Assembly: GCF_947623445.1 (NCBI RefSeq)
Contig: NC_135245.1
Coordinates: forward strand, 1,247,501-1,311,500
Direction of reading: 5' to 3'
DNA length: 64,000 nucleotides
Source of the DNA: Clavelina lepadiformis
Taxonomy: Eukaryota > Chordata > Ascidiacea > Aplousobranchia > Clavelinidae
Part shown: positions 46,401 through 60,090 of the stretch, piece after piece
Numbering within the stretch: position 1 is the stretch's first letter
How the letters are laid out: every line of letters begins with the position of its first letter
Translations under genes and position numbers: made by a program
Notes under the pieces: model-generated
Seen by the model: only the letters and a program-made list of their open reading frames with translations
Told to the model about the DNA's origin: nothing
Databases searched by the model: none

Positions 46401-49400
46401 ATGCTACTGACCTCAAAACATCGAGAGACAGAGTCCAACGAGAGAAAGACAAGATCGTCCTCGAGAAGAAAGATCTGGAAAGAGAACTGGATGTCAGTTT
46501 TGATTATTTATATACTCATTGCTTGTATCAAATGTGTGTGTGTTCCAGCAATGTTTCTTGGGATTGAAGCAGTCGGTCTCTCAAAATTTATAATTTCACT
46601 GCAACTGCAGCAGAAGATTAGCATCAAATCTTAACTTTAGCGGCCGCCAAAGACTTAAAAAAGACTCTGTTCCAGGATATTAAAGCTTATTTTATTGAAG
46701 GTTTATTGACACTGGTTTGCTCACAGCTTAATTTCTATGGCAATTGTTTATTAATTATGTTGTTGAAATGATCAGGATAAATCTGATGAAGTGGATTCAC
46801 TGAAGATGAAAGTAAGAAGACTTGAGGAAGAATTGGAAGACAACAGTACAAGGGATACTGATGATAGACAAATGGTAAATTAGTTACCTCAAACTTTCCA
46901 GGTGTATACAGGAAAATGTGTGCATTTTACGAATGTCTTCAGTGATGATTTTACCGACTTAGAACGTTTTGTGATGTGTTTACTCACAGAAGTTAACTTT
47001 TGTTGCCAAACATTAACCTGTGTTTTTTGTAAGTCTTTGAAAATTTTTTTATGTCTCTTAAGGAGATGCCCATATTTACCAGTGGTTGTGTCGTAATGCT
47101 TCAAATATCAATTCGACCGATAACATTGAAAAATAGAAAAAATTCTCCGCAAACCTGTCACTTTTTCAACATAGTGACTGCACACCAAACAATGATCATT
47201 TCATTGATCCTTATTTAAAGGTAAATCAACTGAAGAAGCAGATCAGGGAACTTGATGCCAAGATGAAGGATCAGGAGGAGGAGTTAGATGAGCAAGCGAA
47301 CACCATCCACACTTTGGAGCAAGCTCGGGAGCGATTGGAGATGGCAGCTGAGCAGGCTCGGCAGCAGAGGCAGCGGGAGGTGGAAGGCAAAGAAGATGAG
47401 CTGGAGGAGATGAGGACTTCTTATCATAAGAAGGTGAGAAGAAGATACTTTACGTGGAGGACTTCTTTCTCTCATGGACAGATGTTTAATTCAAATTGAA
47501 TAAATGTGGAATATCTTGTAAAAACTCTCATGTTGTTATTAATGATTATGCAACTGTTTGCAATCATTATGTTTCACAATGGTTTGTATGATATTTCACT
47601 TGTTTCATTTCTGCATCGTATTATATCCAAGGCTAGTATTTCAGCAACCACACTTTTTATAAAGCATCCTTACGCTTCGGCACAAAACATCACGAGTCAG
47701 TAAATTGACGAGCATGGAATGTTCTGGCAACAACAATTCCGCAATATTTTCACTTCAGATCAAACAACTGGAACTTCAGCTCGAAGAAGTAGAAGAGGAG
47801 AGATCCTCGATCCAGAAACAGAAGAGAGAGCTGGAGCAAGAGGTAAAAGATTCGAGGGATCAAGAAGCTCACGGACACGATGTTGAGATGGAGAGGAGGT
47901 TAAGAAGAGATCTCAAACGATACAAAGCTCTTCTCGCCGACGCACAAACCATGATCGACCACCTCAAGGCTGACGTCGTCAACAAGCAGCAGATGAAGCA
48001 ACTAAAAGCTCAGGTGACCGCCGGTTTCCATGTGCTCTTGTGTTATGAAGTGGGAACTTTGTTTAGGGACGAAACGTTGGGTGTTGCGACTCATACCTAA
48101 GGTAAATACAAGAGCCAAAACAGTGGAAAGAGTTTTATTGGTCATACATTTCGGTCGATATTGCAACCATTTTCAATGTACTAAAGAACCAACGTTATTC
48201 TTATTCTATGTCCTGTTACTTTATTCTTCCGAGAAATTGTCACCAGTTAGGATTTTGGTGAATATTGCAATTCTGTCTCTTTCAGGTCGAAGATTTACAG
48301 TACACGAGCTCATCGGCGGTGAAATCTCGGAAAGCGATCGAACTCGAAGTGGAAGATTTGCAGACACAGCTGGAGGAAGTATCCAGGGCAAAACAAGAGG
48401 TATTGGATCAAGCTCTGTTGACTGATTTTAACCAAAATTGTGCTCCATTGTTTGAGAGCCATCATTAGAGTATAACCAGGACAAGTGGAACATCTTTATT
48501 TATTTTTATATCATATTTTTATTTATTTTTTATTTATTTTATTTATATTTATATCTTTATTCGTCGCTTAACGAAGACGTATCTCGGCTTTTGTTTCAGT
48601 CTGAATCTCGCGTGAGTTCTCTGCAGCGGGAAGTTCACGAGTTGAACTCGAAGCTGGAGGAGGATGGAGAGGACACGCAGGAGACTCATCGAAAGTATCG
48701 CAACCTGGTCAACCAACAAACAGATGATCGGAGACAGCTCGTGGAATTGCAAGCCTCAGTGGAGGATCTGAAACACGAAAAGAATAATTTGGAGGAAAAG
48801 GTTTGTTGCTTTCGTATCTTTTGCCGAGGAGCAAAATGTCGGGAATTGTGAATCGCCCAATAGCAAACAACCGAGCGAAAAATACACCAAAAACTTTCGC
48901 TGATCTTAACGAAATTTTCTTTTATTATAAAATTCTATCGTTTAAGTTTGCAGTGAGACTTCAGTGAGCATAAGATGCTAAAGTTTCAGACCAAATAAAT
49001 TTTACTATTAAGCACAATGGTATTTTTGTCATGTTATATTTGTCACGAGGTTGTTATATTAAACTTAAACTTGTTCCTCTTGTAAATCTATAACAGATAG
49101 CTGGGCTCCAAAATCAAATAGAGTATCTTGAAGAAAGCACAACTGATAACGCAACAGCAGCAAGGCTGGAGAGCAAAGTGAGCATCTAGCACGTTTTGTT
49201 AATGCCTTGTGGGCTTAACCGATTGAAGTGTTTGTTTTTACTTACAGGCAAAGGATTTGGAAACTAAATTGGATTTTCAGAAGACAACAACTCGTCGATT
49301 GGAAGTACGCTGATAAATCTATGATAAAGACCAATTAGTTTTCAAAATTCCACGAAAAAGCTTAAATAATATGCCGCAGAGTCGTATATTACATACAGGC

Positions 49401-52400
49401 GTTTCATCTAGTTACAGCATGAGTGGATGTCATTCTTTTCAGGTACAACTTGCAAGGGCGAAGGAGAACTTGGATAAATGCATGTCCGAACGCGATTCTC
49501 ACATTGCCGGCGAACTTCGAGAGAAGGAGGCGTTCAAGCGTGTCCAGAGACAGCTGCGAGAATCGAAAGACGAGCAAGCCGAACTTCTCAAACGAGAACA
49601 GGAAGCTCTTCAGAAGAAACATGACTTGGTAAAATGTAATGCTTTGTATCAAAACACTTGGTCTAACTGCTCTTACTAAAGATGTCTAGGAATGTAGTGT
49701 CTGCTCAGCAACGGAGGAAATATTAGATATATTCACTACCACGCTCTATTGTGTGTTACCTTGACTTGTCAGTACTTTAAAATGAGATGTCTGTTAATTT
49801 GCAGGACATGGAAGTAAATGAACACCAAAACCAAATCGACAGCTTGCAAGCCGACCTTAAGCTTGCATTTAAACGAATCAGTGACTTACAGGTGGACTCA
49901 TGTTGTTAAAATTTGCGCGGTCAATTTATTCCACTCGTGCAGTTTGTGGTTCCATAGTCATCAGTGTCAGTATCATTACACAAAGATAAACTATGTTATA
50001 TGTGGGTAAGGGGTTTGATGAGGATGATTTGTGATCGTAAGTTTTGCCTGAATCCTCTCAACTATCTCCTCCTCATCTAGATTGCTCTTGAGGAGCTGGA
50101 GGAGTCCGATATCGATGACGATGATGACAGCATGTCATCTTCGGATGAGGATGATGTGCTCACTCAATCTCGGTACGGGTGGAGGAGTAGACTGAGTACA
50201 ACTTCCGGATACAGCGATCGCGGAAGAACAAGAAGCAGCATTGCATCATCCAGGTTCCTTTTTAACTTCAGTTAAAATTTAATTCGATTTAAGAAGCTGA
50301 TCGAAAAAGGCCAGGCTAGAACACGTTATTGTGATAAAAGGTAGAAATTGAATGTGAATTAGTTGGCGTGCTGTAGACTATACTCATAGACTATACACCA
50401 GGTGTGCATCAGTGAAACATTCATCACAACCCTATCAATATAATTAATCAATATAAGCATTTATGACATAACTTCTTGCTTTGTACGTCATGCACTGGAA
50501 TGCAATGACACAACACAGTTGACAATGTGCTGCCTGACATAAATTTTCATTTCAATTTCACCATTGTCTGTTTCACTTTTGCTTTCTCTCTAAAGTTTCA
50601 TCACGTTTAACTCTGACTTTTTACACTGTAAGCTCTGTTTTCACTTTCTACTATTTCTACTTTTTTCTTAAACTTAGAATCTCTGAAGAAGACAGATTGT
50701 CAGATAGTGGTACTTCCAAAGTTTGTAGTTACCCCACCAGTAAATCAGCAACGGGCTTAAGTTTGAAAGGTGGGTCCCCTACATCGGCTAATACCAAAGC
50801 ATCAAGCCTCAAAAAGGCCAGCCCAATTGAGGAATCAATGTCCGGATACGGTCAGCGCATTGCATCATCCCTTGCTTCGAAGAAGCGGAGAGGATCTATA
50901 AGTTGCACATCCAGTGTCTCCGGTACTCCAATGGATGATAATGGATCAACCAAGGAAGCAAAATCTCCTACCAAGCTTGATAGAATGAGTAAAACTCTAG
51001 CGGATGAAGACCCATCGATGCTTCTGTACGGAAAGCCCAGTAACATCTCAATGAATCTTGGTTTGGGCAAAGCAAAATCGTTTCAGGCGTTGAACGAGAG
51101 TTTAAGAGCTGTAAAACATCGACAAAATCTGCCCAAGTCCCAGCGTGTGCAACTCCAACTTCGTGACAAAGTGAACAACGACATCCATAAAATGCAGAAC
51201 AGGAGACATGAAATTGAACGCTGCTCGAGCGCTATGGACCTGCGTGACGACGATGAAAGTTATCTTGACTACGATGATACTCTGAGCCTGAAAGATTACA
51301 ACCAATACTCTTATTCTGATGTTGAAGAGGAAGCGGTTAGACATCCGCGCGTGAGATCCAAGTTTCCTGCTCACAATGATAGAGTTGTCATTGAAAACAG
51401 AAGACGAACCTTCCCGCAGCAACACGGTCAAAGGTCAAGATCATCCTCGATTTCCTTTGACGATTTCTCCGAAGTTTCTTCTGAACGGAAGCAACCAAGT
51501 TCTTTTGCAGAGAGGAAGCGTGTTTATCCTCTTTCTACTTACGATGATCTTTTATCCAAGAAAGATCCCAAATCCCGCGCGGCAGCCATACAGCAGTTAA
51601 TCAAAGCAAAACCCTTCAAATCGCGATTTCTGAACCAGATTCAAAAGGAGAACATTGCTCTCGGTATACGCAAGGAAATGCCACAATATGCAGAAGCTGA
51701 CGATGATTTGGAAGATTACTCTAAACCAGTTTGGCAGAAAAAGGGGTCTCCGAAGCAACATTACAACGCCAGTGACGGTGATGATGATTTTTCAAGCGTT
51801 TCTGATCATTTTGCTGACAGTGGCAGAAACAGCAGATTATCAAGAAGCAAGAAAGAGCATTCCAGGACATGCAGCCTGGATTATTTGGATGACGTCACCA
51901 GTCACGACACTTATCTCGACGATGAAGATGACATTAGTTTGTCTCGTTACGGTGTTACTCAGAGCCCCAGCAGTAGCTTCAGTGGCGAAAGCAATTTTAC
52001 GTCAGTTTCACAACTAAAACGTCCAATTCGTCAATCGCGACCTGCCAAGCGTGAAGCAGTTCCGACATCTGTTAGAAAAGAAAGTCGCTTTTTGTCGAGA
52101 TCTCGAAGTAGGAATCGGGATTCCCCTCTCTTGAGATCAAGCAGCTGTGATTTAATGAGCGACGATAATTCATATGATGTTGGTCAGTCGTCACCAGATG
52201 ATGCTGATATATCACTTGATAGCATTATTAGCAAGTATCTTTACAGAAAGTAATCTTAAGGTAAAATTTCTCCAATTTTCCATATTTCTGCTTATTTTTT
52301 GTCTTTTTGCAAGTTTATTCTTTTCACAAAGCCTGTTCATGTATGAGTACAAACTTTGCCATCATGTTTACTTAAACCTTTGAAGTTATCTTCAAAGCTT

Positions 52401-52662
52401 TTGATTGTAAAATGATCGAGCAATAAAATTATTTCTGTTGAGAGCGGGAATAATTGTGTTGTGTAACATTTGCACTCATCAATTTATCCTGGAAGTTTCA
52501 GAACATGTACGATTGCATATAGTCTCTCTTTCGATAGCTAGTGTATATCTATTTTAATTACGATTACTTTTCATCAGGTCGTCATCAGTTGATTACGACA
52601 GCTCACTTCACAACATCAGCCGTAATGAGCCAGTGTTTAGTAATCTGGATGAATACAGCTGA
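28160..52662 (+). CDS. MYO18A: Unconventional myosin XVIII (MYO18A-like), complete multi-exon gene
   Basis: I joined 43 exons from ATG 28160 to stop 52253 with GT-AG borders and consistent phases. They total 8412 coding bases, 2803 residues. Order: basic Lys/Glu-rich start ([10 protein letters not shown]), PDZ (about 202-305), long acidic linker (to about 622), myosin motor with P-loop GYTGSGKT (810-817) and switch-II-like DTPGYQ (1108-1113), IQ motifs (about 1478-1525), coiled coil (about 1546-2221), Ser/Asp/Arg-rich tail. Human MYO18A is about 2050 residues; the extra length is in the linker and tail. Known MYO18A binds actin, has little or no motor ATPase activity and acts at Golgi and actomyosin structures. 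The DTPG switch supports a non-classical motor. A 44th exon gives another C-terminus. Vertebrate MYO18B is the alternative orthology; the short conserved N-terminus favours 18A or a pre-duplication ancestor. Confidence 0.95.
31904..34706 (-). other. Tentative minus-strand gene or exons nested in the MYO18 intron
   Basis: Three minus-strand stretches look more protein-like than their surroundings. The first, at 34706-34490, has an ATG with an acidic/polar start and then [12 protein letters not shown], a likely membrane-anchor start. The second, 33252-33038, follows a TTTCAG and opens hydrophobic (IFSASLLVQ). The third, 32150-31904, follows TATCCAG and ends [10 protein letters not shown]. Together they could encode a type II membrane protein, but the only phase-compatible donor after the first exon is weak (TCA/GTTTGG), and no known domain is recognised. 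Treat as a hypothesis. Confidence 0.25.
35787..35822 (+). promoter_or_regulatory. MYO18A: Alternative MYO18 first exon (PDZ-less isoform)
   Basis: ATG 35787 opens 12 codons ([12 protein letters not shown]) ending exactly at a GTATAA donor in phase 0, compatible with the phase-0 exon starting at 36084. Use of this exon would give a protein of about 2483 residues without the PDZ module. This parallels the known PDZ-containing (alpha) and PDZ-lacking (beta) MYO18A forms of vertebrates. A promoter just upstream (roughly 35400-35780) is inferred, not seen. Confidence 0.6.
36084..37103 (+). other. MYO18A: MYO18 exons 8-9: long acidic, disordered linker
   Basis: Exon 8 is 36084-36125 and exon 9 is 36276-37103 (828 bases, phase 0 to phase 0). 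Exon 9 encodes 276 residues rich in Glu, Asp, Ser, Thr and Val without recognisable fold. Both exons are symmetric, so skipping them would keep frame. A similarly placed acidic stretch exists before the motor in vertebrate MYO18A but is shorter. Confidence 0.85.
37342..43880 (+). other. MYO18A: MYO18 exons 10-24: myosin motor domain
   Basis: Exons: 37342-37492, 37899-37999, 38328-38516, 38763-38973, 39116-39258, 39511-39611, 39842-40056, 40383-40582, 40972-41069, 41353-41545, 42074-42278, 42483-42642, 42708-42891, 43226-43385, 43696-43880. The P-loop GYTGSGKT is at 38883-38906, switch-I position NASRC in exon 14, switch II DTPGYQ near 41399-41416. GWLNYARYN and the FRRRFDVL converter segment match MYO18A. 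The donor after exon 11 (TTG/GTTCGT) is unusual but required to keep frame into ANEAQFD. The P-loop is canonical; switch I and II are not (NNSSRFG and DISGFE in active myosins), as known for class XVIII. Confidence 0.93.
44162..49891 (+). other. MYO18A: MYO18 exons 25-41: IQ motifs and coiled-coil rod
   Basis: Exons: 44162-44290, 44372-44515, 44673-44762, 44967-45078, 45265-45390, 45580-45707, 45891-46045, 46369-46492, 46776-46874, 47221-47433, 47759-48013, 48286-48399, 48600-48800, 49097-49177, 49248-49304, 49443-49628, 49805-49891. The first two carry IQ-type light-chain sites ([14 protein letters not shown] and a second ending IRQWPWWRL, a MYO18 hallmark). The remainder is a near-continuous heptad coiled coil ([38 protein letters not shown]), about 675 residues, expected to drive dimerisation. 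Confidence 0.93.
50081..52662 (+). other. MYO18A: MYO18 exons 42-44: tail with alternative C-termini
   Basis: Exon 42 is 50081-50253. Exon 43 starts at 50678 and reads to a stop at 52251-52253 (526 residues, Ser/Arg/Asp-rich, no domain recognised). Inside that stop lies a donor: AGAAA/GTAATC at 52249/52250. A further exon, 52578-52662, follows TTTTCATCAG and encodes 27 residues ending LDEYS. Exon 43 cut at 52249 is 1572 bases, phase 2 to phase 2, so exon 44 can follow either exon 43 or exon 42. Predicted ends: stop RK (2803 aa), RKSSSVDYD... (2830 aa), or exon-43-skipped (2306 aa). Each end has its own poly(A) signal. Confidence 0.8.
52422..52427 (+). terminator. Proximal MYO18 poly(A) signal
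   Basis: AATAAA 170 bases after the exon-43 stop, before the acceptor of exon 44. It would terminate transcripts that retain the intron after exon 43. Confidence 0.6.
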
Positions 52663-52979
52663 TCTTGTCCGTGTGTAAACCGTGAATTCATCTGTTTTAA
52701 TCTACAATCGTTTTGTGGTCCTTTTATCGAGTTTTATGTATAGAAGCTAGGACATGTTTTGTACAATCATATTGCTACCCTACCGAAGTGTATTCAGCCC
52801 TTGTAAATATCATAGATAATTTTAAAGAAAGTCACGTGCTAAATTTAGTCTATTGCGCATTTTAGTTGCCCCAGAGGACATTATTTATAGGGTTGTGTGT
52901 TGTTATTTTTTTTGTTCACAGTTAAACAAAAAAATCTTTTAGCTGCTGTTCCTGTCTAATCGCATGAAGTATTTTATCA

Positions 52980-52985
52980 AATAAA
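52980..52985 (+). terminator. Distal MYO18 poly(A) signal
   Basis: AATAAA about 320 bases after the exon-44 stop, the natural end for transcripts using exon 44. The poly(A) signal of the convergent U2AF2 gene lies only about 110 bases further on. Confidence 0.6.
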
Positions 52986-53091
52986 TGTTTAAGTTGGTGA
53001 TGTAAACCCGCTTTGATTGTTGAAGATGGTTTGATTGCACTAGTTTAAAACTGCTTTTAAATAGAAGAAAACGCCATATTATGTACAGAAT

Positions 53092-53097
53092 TTTATT
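53092..53097 (-). terminator. U2AF2 poly(A) signal
   Basis: TTTATT on the plus strand (AATAAA on the minus strand), about 165 bases past the U2AF2 stop codon. Confidence 0.6.
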
Positions 53098-53260
53098 CAC
53101 TGGTTTGTTCAGATATTTACAATGAAAGTCATAGCGTAGAAAGATCCAAACTTTATAAAAACAGCACGTTCTTTACATTTTTGAACGAAATCCATTTTGT
53201 AAGTGTGTTTACAGCGTGGCAGTACACAGCACACCACATGCTTCCCAAAACTGTATGCAG

Positions 53261-55602
<2,342 letters not shown>

Positions 55603-56371
55603 TTTTAAATACAAACTACCAACTTCACAATTATAAAGATACAATCAGCACTAAAATCTCTGTAAAATCATTTGAAACAAAATATCTTTAAATTGCAGTG
55701 GCTGACTGATATATAGCTTTGACCTCCTAAACTGTACAATTTGACCAACATGAGGAAAATTGCAAAAAATGGCGACTACATCCACCCATGACCACACCCC
55801 AGAGTGCAGAGTATGGCCGTTTTCAGCAAGATTTTGGGTGTGCTCAGCAACCAAAGTGATATGCGCAAAAATGCTTAGACACAATGGAAGTAAGCACTTA
55901 GGTGCGCAATTACACAGTAATATACATTACGACTTATTCAATCTTTAAATCAATTTAAAATTGAGGGCACAGAAGTTCTGTTTTAACAAAGACCAGAACG
56001 ATATCAAAAACAGCAAAAAAATTTTTTTCACTCTGCAAACTAAACTGCTGTTTCTCCCGCAAATGTTGCTCTTTTTTCATTCTTTTTTTGCACACGAGTA
56101 ACTGTATCCTTCTTCTGTGTATGTACAAAATTTTATATGTCTATGTGTATTTTTTCAATGTTTTTTTTATATTTTTCTGTGTGTCATCACAATTACAAAT
56201 CAACCCCCAAAATGCGGACAGCATAACGTGGTCATTCTCGTTTATCAAATGCTTTGTTTGCACGTGATTATTTGCTTACTTTGGTCTACTTGTGCAATAT
56301 GGAGTTACCAAGTAAGAAATCAAGGAACTCTTACGATCAAGTAACGCTAAATGCAGCTCTTTGCAAAAGTG

Positions 56372-56498
56372 GAAAAGAGGTCCGGCTGAACCGTCATGTG
56401 TAGCTTGTGATTTCTGGGACCTTACCAAATGCACCAACCTCAATATCGAGGTGAATGAAATTGAAAACGTGCAGTGGTATTGTGATATGTGTGTGTGA
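56372..56498 (+). pseudogene. PHD-finger-like fragment
   Basis: One plus-strand frame reads SCVACDFWDLTKC followed by WYCDMCV and a stop, with the Cys-x2-Cys...Cys...Trp-x-Cys-x2-Cys spacing of the PHD fingers often found in retroelement proteins. The usual second-pair His is not visible. A separate frame with ATG at 56299 overlaps in another register. Probably a relic of a mobile-element protein. Confidence 0.4.
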
Positions 56499-57845
56499 AA
56501 ATGGTGCTGATAAAATGTTTTTCGGTTCTTCTTTCATTAGCGTCGATTCTCAAGTGGTATTTTCTTGAATTGTTTCTTGTCGCATGAAATAAACAAATAC
56601 ATTATCAGAAAACATGTTGTACCATGAATTTTTATCATGTACACGAGTATAAGCTTGCTGCCTTATTCCTTTGAAATTTTTCTTGTACTCGATGCAGGCT
56701 AAGCGTAATGACTCACTTTTAATTTTGCATTACACTGTAAACATACGATAATCGTTACGGTTAAATTACGCTTATAGGATATGCGAGGTATACTAAAAAC
56801 GTTTAAAACTTGGCCCGTCCATTATATAAATGCAAAAGTAAAAACGAATCGTAGTGGTTGCGCATCGTTTTACACAAACCAAGTTACCTGAATATTCTTC
56901 TCCCTTAATATTACAATATTTATTATACAGTTATTCGATGAATCAATGAATACAAACAATTTATTTTGCATTGCTTTTAACTCCAATGTTCTTCTTCAGT
57001 CTTGCACACAACAAACCGCAATACTGTAAAAGGCTAAATTCTTCATAAAAATACGTCCGCAAAAGCAGGGAAATGCGGACGCATTTATGGAGATGTGTGT
57101 CCGCAATTACCCGGAAAAGTAGTCTTGGAAGAAATCGTTTTGCTCCGTTTTTGCATGAACAGAAAATAATATGAAATTATAGTAAAAAAGTAGATTAAAT
57201 TCTGCACAAAATGGTGAAAAAAATTTTTCTCTAGCCCTAGGCAAACGTACGGTATTTAACATGAGCTTTAAATTGCAAAGAAAAAATGTGGCCGCAATAC
57301 CGCCGATAGACCCTGCACTGAAGCTCATAAAAAGCAATATTCATCTCAGTCCGGACCACAACTGACTGGAAAGTATCATGAGTGGTTTTGAACAAGAAGT
57401 GGTGGAAGCAAAGGCGCAAATTTTTGCGTGATAAAGTGCACTGAAAGCTTAATTCTTTGTTTATTTTATATATACCATCGTTCCGGATACCAATAATGGG
57501 CTGAAACAAAGAAAATAGACCTGTAATTGGGCAACACTATTTTTAAGTTCAGCCTTTTAGAACCCCTGCGTTGTTTCAACTTTCCCTATAGTTTCCATAA
57601 ATACGAGTAGTTTAGCATACAATCCACAGCTCAGAACCCTTGTAATGTAAAACAATCAAAGTGGACAATAATTTCCACTGCTAAGTATAAGCGATCAAAA
57701 AAAACCTTGCCACTCAACACAACTGAAAACAATTATAATCGCATTTGAGTGCGCTCTCGCCGATATCTGCAAGTGCAGGCCGCCTTTCATGCACGGTATA
57801 CGACTTTACTGCTTTATATCGTAAGTAGAAAAATAGGGTCTACAG

Positions 57846-57955
57846 GTCTAGTATACAAGTGCACAACCACAAGATGCTTTTGTATACTAGACCCCAGCTA
57901 CTCAAATTGTGATGTCATCTTGCTGTGCTGCTGTGCACTTGCATACCAGACCCGA
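57846..57955. repeat. Short inverted repeat (about 110 bp)
   Basis: GGTCTAGTATACAAGTGCACA at the left is matched by TGTGCACTTGCATACCAGACC at the right. A third, partial copy of the arm (TTGTATACTAGACC) lies inside at about 57880-57893. It resembles a small MITE or a nested palindrome; no target duplication was identified. Confidence 0.5.
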
Positions 57956-59883
57956 AAAATGGACTTGGCAATATTTTCAAATTCTGTTTCAATTATATTA
58001 ATGCCAACAGTTCATGTAAGTCTGAAAGAATGCAAGCGTATAACTGCTTTTGATTAACCTATATTCAGTCTCCACAACTCAACCCCAAACATCGCAAGTC
58101 AACTTGAACAACCACATGAAGCCTGGAAAAGAAGAAAAACTGCGCAATCACCAGGTTGGTATTAAAGTGACAGTACAATAATTTTCTAAATGAATGATGG
58201 GAATCATAAACTAAAGTGAGAATTTATCAATAAACTTACATGACAAAAAAAAACAAATTTAAGATTAAATTTGTATTTTTATTGCAAATATTTTCATCAT
58301 ATCTAATTCAAAGTAATCAATAATGCCGTTGTTTCTTCATCTCATGCAGTCTAAAGAATGTTTTGAAGCATTGTGGGATATTTATTAAAATGATTTCTAT
58401 GAATGGTATTAAGTGTTGTAAACCCTTTTCAAAATGGTAATGGTAAGTTTACGACCTTAACTTTAATGAACAAACTGATCAATCAAGGACTTTTGCCAAC
58501 AATTTAAAAAATATTTTTCTCTAGCAACTTGGTTTTATACCTCCGACGTTTTTGTTGGCTTCATCTTTAAGCGCACTTATTGTAACCAAAATTTAATAAC
58601 TAGTCCAAAACTATTTTAATGAAGATTTAGAAGAAAAGCCTAACGGATGGTGCCAGAGATAGAACATCTTCCACCCAAGAGCCAACCAAATTGCTCCGAA
58701 GCCGCTTCGCTTTGTTGCAGAGATGCCTACCAGTAACATAGCAACCTTATCTTGGTGGTGATAACATTCGCTTCTTCAACTAGTTCCTACCCACTTCCTT
58801 TCAGAGAAAGAACATTTTAGCTTCCAACTGTCAACCTTTAATAGATTCGCAAGCGATTACGCGTTTGATGCTTGGAACGCCTAAAGTACCAATAAGTTAC
58901 TTTGCTCTGTTCCAAGTCGCTACTGCAAACGCATTGGTGTTTTTCTGTTTACATGTGTGAGAGAATTAGGCTTACTTTTCGAACGCGTCCTTCTGCCCAA
59001 AACTCCAAAGCGTTCTTTGTTAGCTAGCGTGACGGTCAATGCTGTATGACTGTCATTCTTGCGCATATCGATAAATTGTTAAATGATGCAACCTAAGCAT
59101 GATCTTATACTTTCGACATGATTTGGTATGGGTAGCCTATAACTGTGTGGAAACATAGTTTTCTCCAGTTTTGCTCGACACGTCATTGAGGCTCACCGAG
59201 CTCCTCCGCCACGTCAAGGCAGTAGGCCTAGTTCATATAGAACAAATGCAACCGTGAGTGTTACTACTCAATATCCTGGCCGCCTTGCGCTACAGAAATG
59301 GGACTTTTATTCTTGTGATGTAGTTTCTCTTTGGAAGCGTTTTTCGTTAACGTTTGATGTGCACTTTGCCTTGTGACTATAATAGGCAGTTATGAAATTA
59401 AGTCACTCGTATTGCTTAGGCAGTTTATGAATATCTTTTTTTCTGCTTGCATTAAGCATGTTACTCTCTCTACCTCACCTTACACGTGTTTTCTTAGTTG
59501 AAATTAGTTTTTGTGTTGGCTATGTGCTGCGATCTCACGTATATGACTTCTTCTTTTATATAACAAGCAGCTTCTAGGTTATGCCGCATAGAGTTGATAA
59601 TAATCCTTTTCCGCACCTTGCCTCAGATGGACAATGCTTCGGGATATCATATGTAGTCTGTGAGTCGACATCACACTGGCAGGAGGGTGATGGACAAAAT
59701 ACTCAACAATACATGCTATCGTCAAAGCGCCCAACTTTGGTCATGAGGCGGTTGTTTATTGTGAGGTTGGGCGGCAGGGCATGTATGTGTGAGATCTTTA
59801 AATTAAATTGTTTTCAACTTAAAAATTTATACTCCGGGTTTGGTGGCTGTGTTAATCTACCACCTTATGTCAGAATTGTACTA

Positions 59884-60090
59884 TTGTCGGTTTGGTAGTC
59901 AAGTGGTTTGAACGCTGGCCTGACAACAAATATTGCTTATGTTCCGTACGTTCGATACTCAGTGGTGCCATACCATTGCAATGCCCTCGGGCAAGGCATT
60001 AATGACACTTTCTCCTGTTCAATGGACCTGGTGGACAGTTCTAAACTTGGGAAATACTACATAAAAAAAAAACTAAATAAATAAATTAAA
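59884..60090 (+). mobile_element. tRNA-derived SINE
   Basis: An A-box-like TGGTAGTCAAGTGG lies near 59895 and a B-box-like GTTCGATACT near 59949, the spacing of a tRNA-type pol III promoter. A tRNA-unrelated body follows (CCCTCGGGCAAGGCATTAATG), then an A-rich tail with TAAATAAATAAATTAAAA at about 60072-60090. Acceptor-stem pairing is not convincing, so it is not a functional tRNA gene. Confidence 0.75.

Larger units (their letters stand above)
55603..58500. other. Intergenic DNA upstream of U2AF2
   Basis: No confident gene. The part next to 55602 must carry the U2AF2 promoter and 5' UTR. It contains a PHD-like fragment (56372-56498) and an inverted repeat (57846-57955), both listed separately. 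Short frames elsewhere are AT-rich and unsupported. Confidence 0.5.

Noticed and set aside
48480..48560. Poly-T/ATTT-rich tract before MYO18 exon 37
   Set aside because: Simple intronic low-complexity DNA acting at most as a polypyrimidine tract; not a separate element.
59884..59970. Possible tRNA gene
   Set aside because: Box A and B are present but the acceptor stem and anticodon arm do not pair well, and the sequence continues into a SINE body and A-rich tail.
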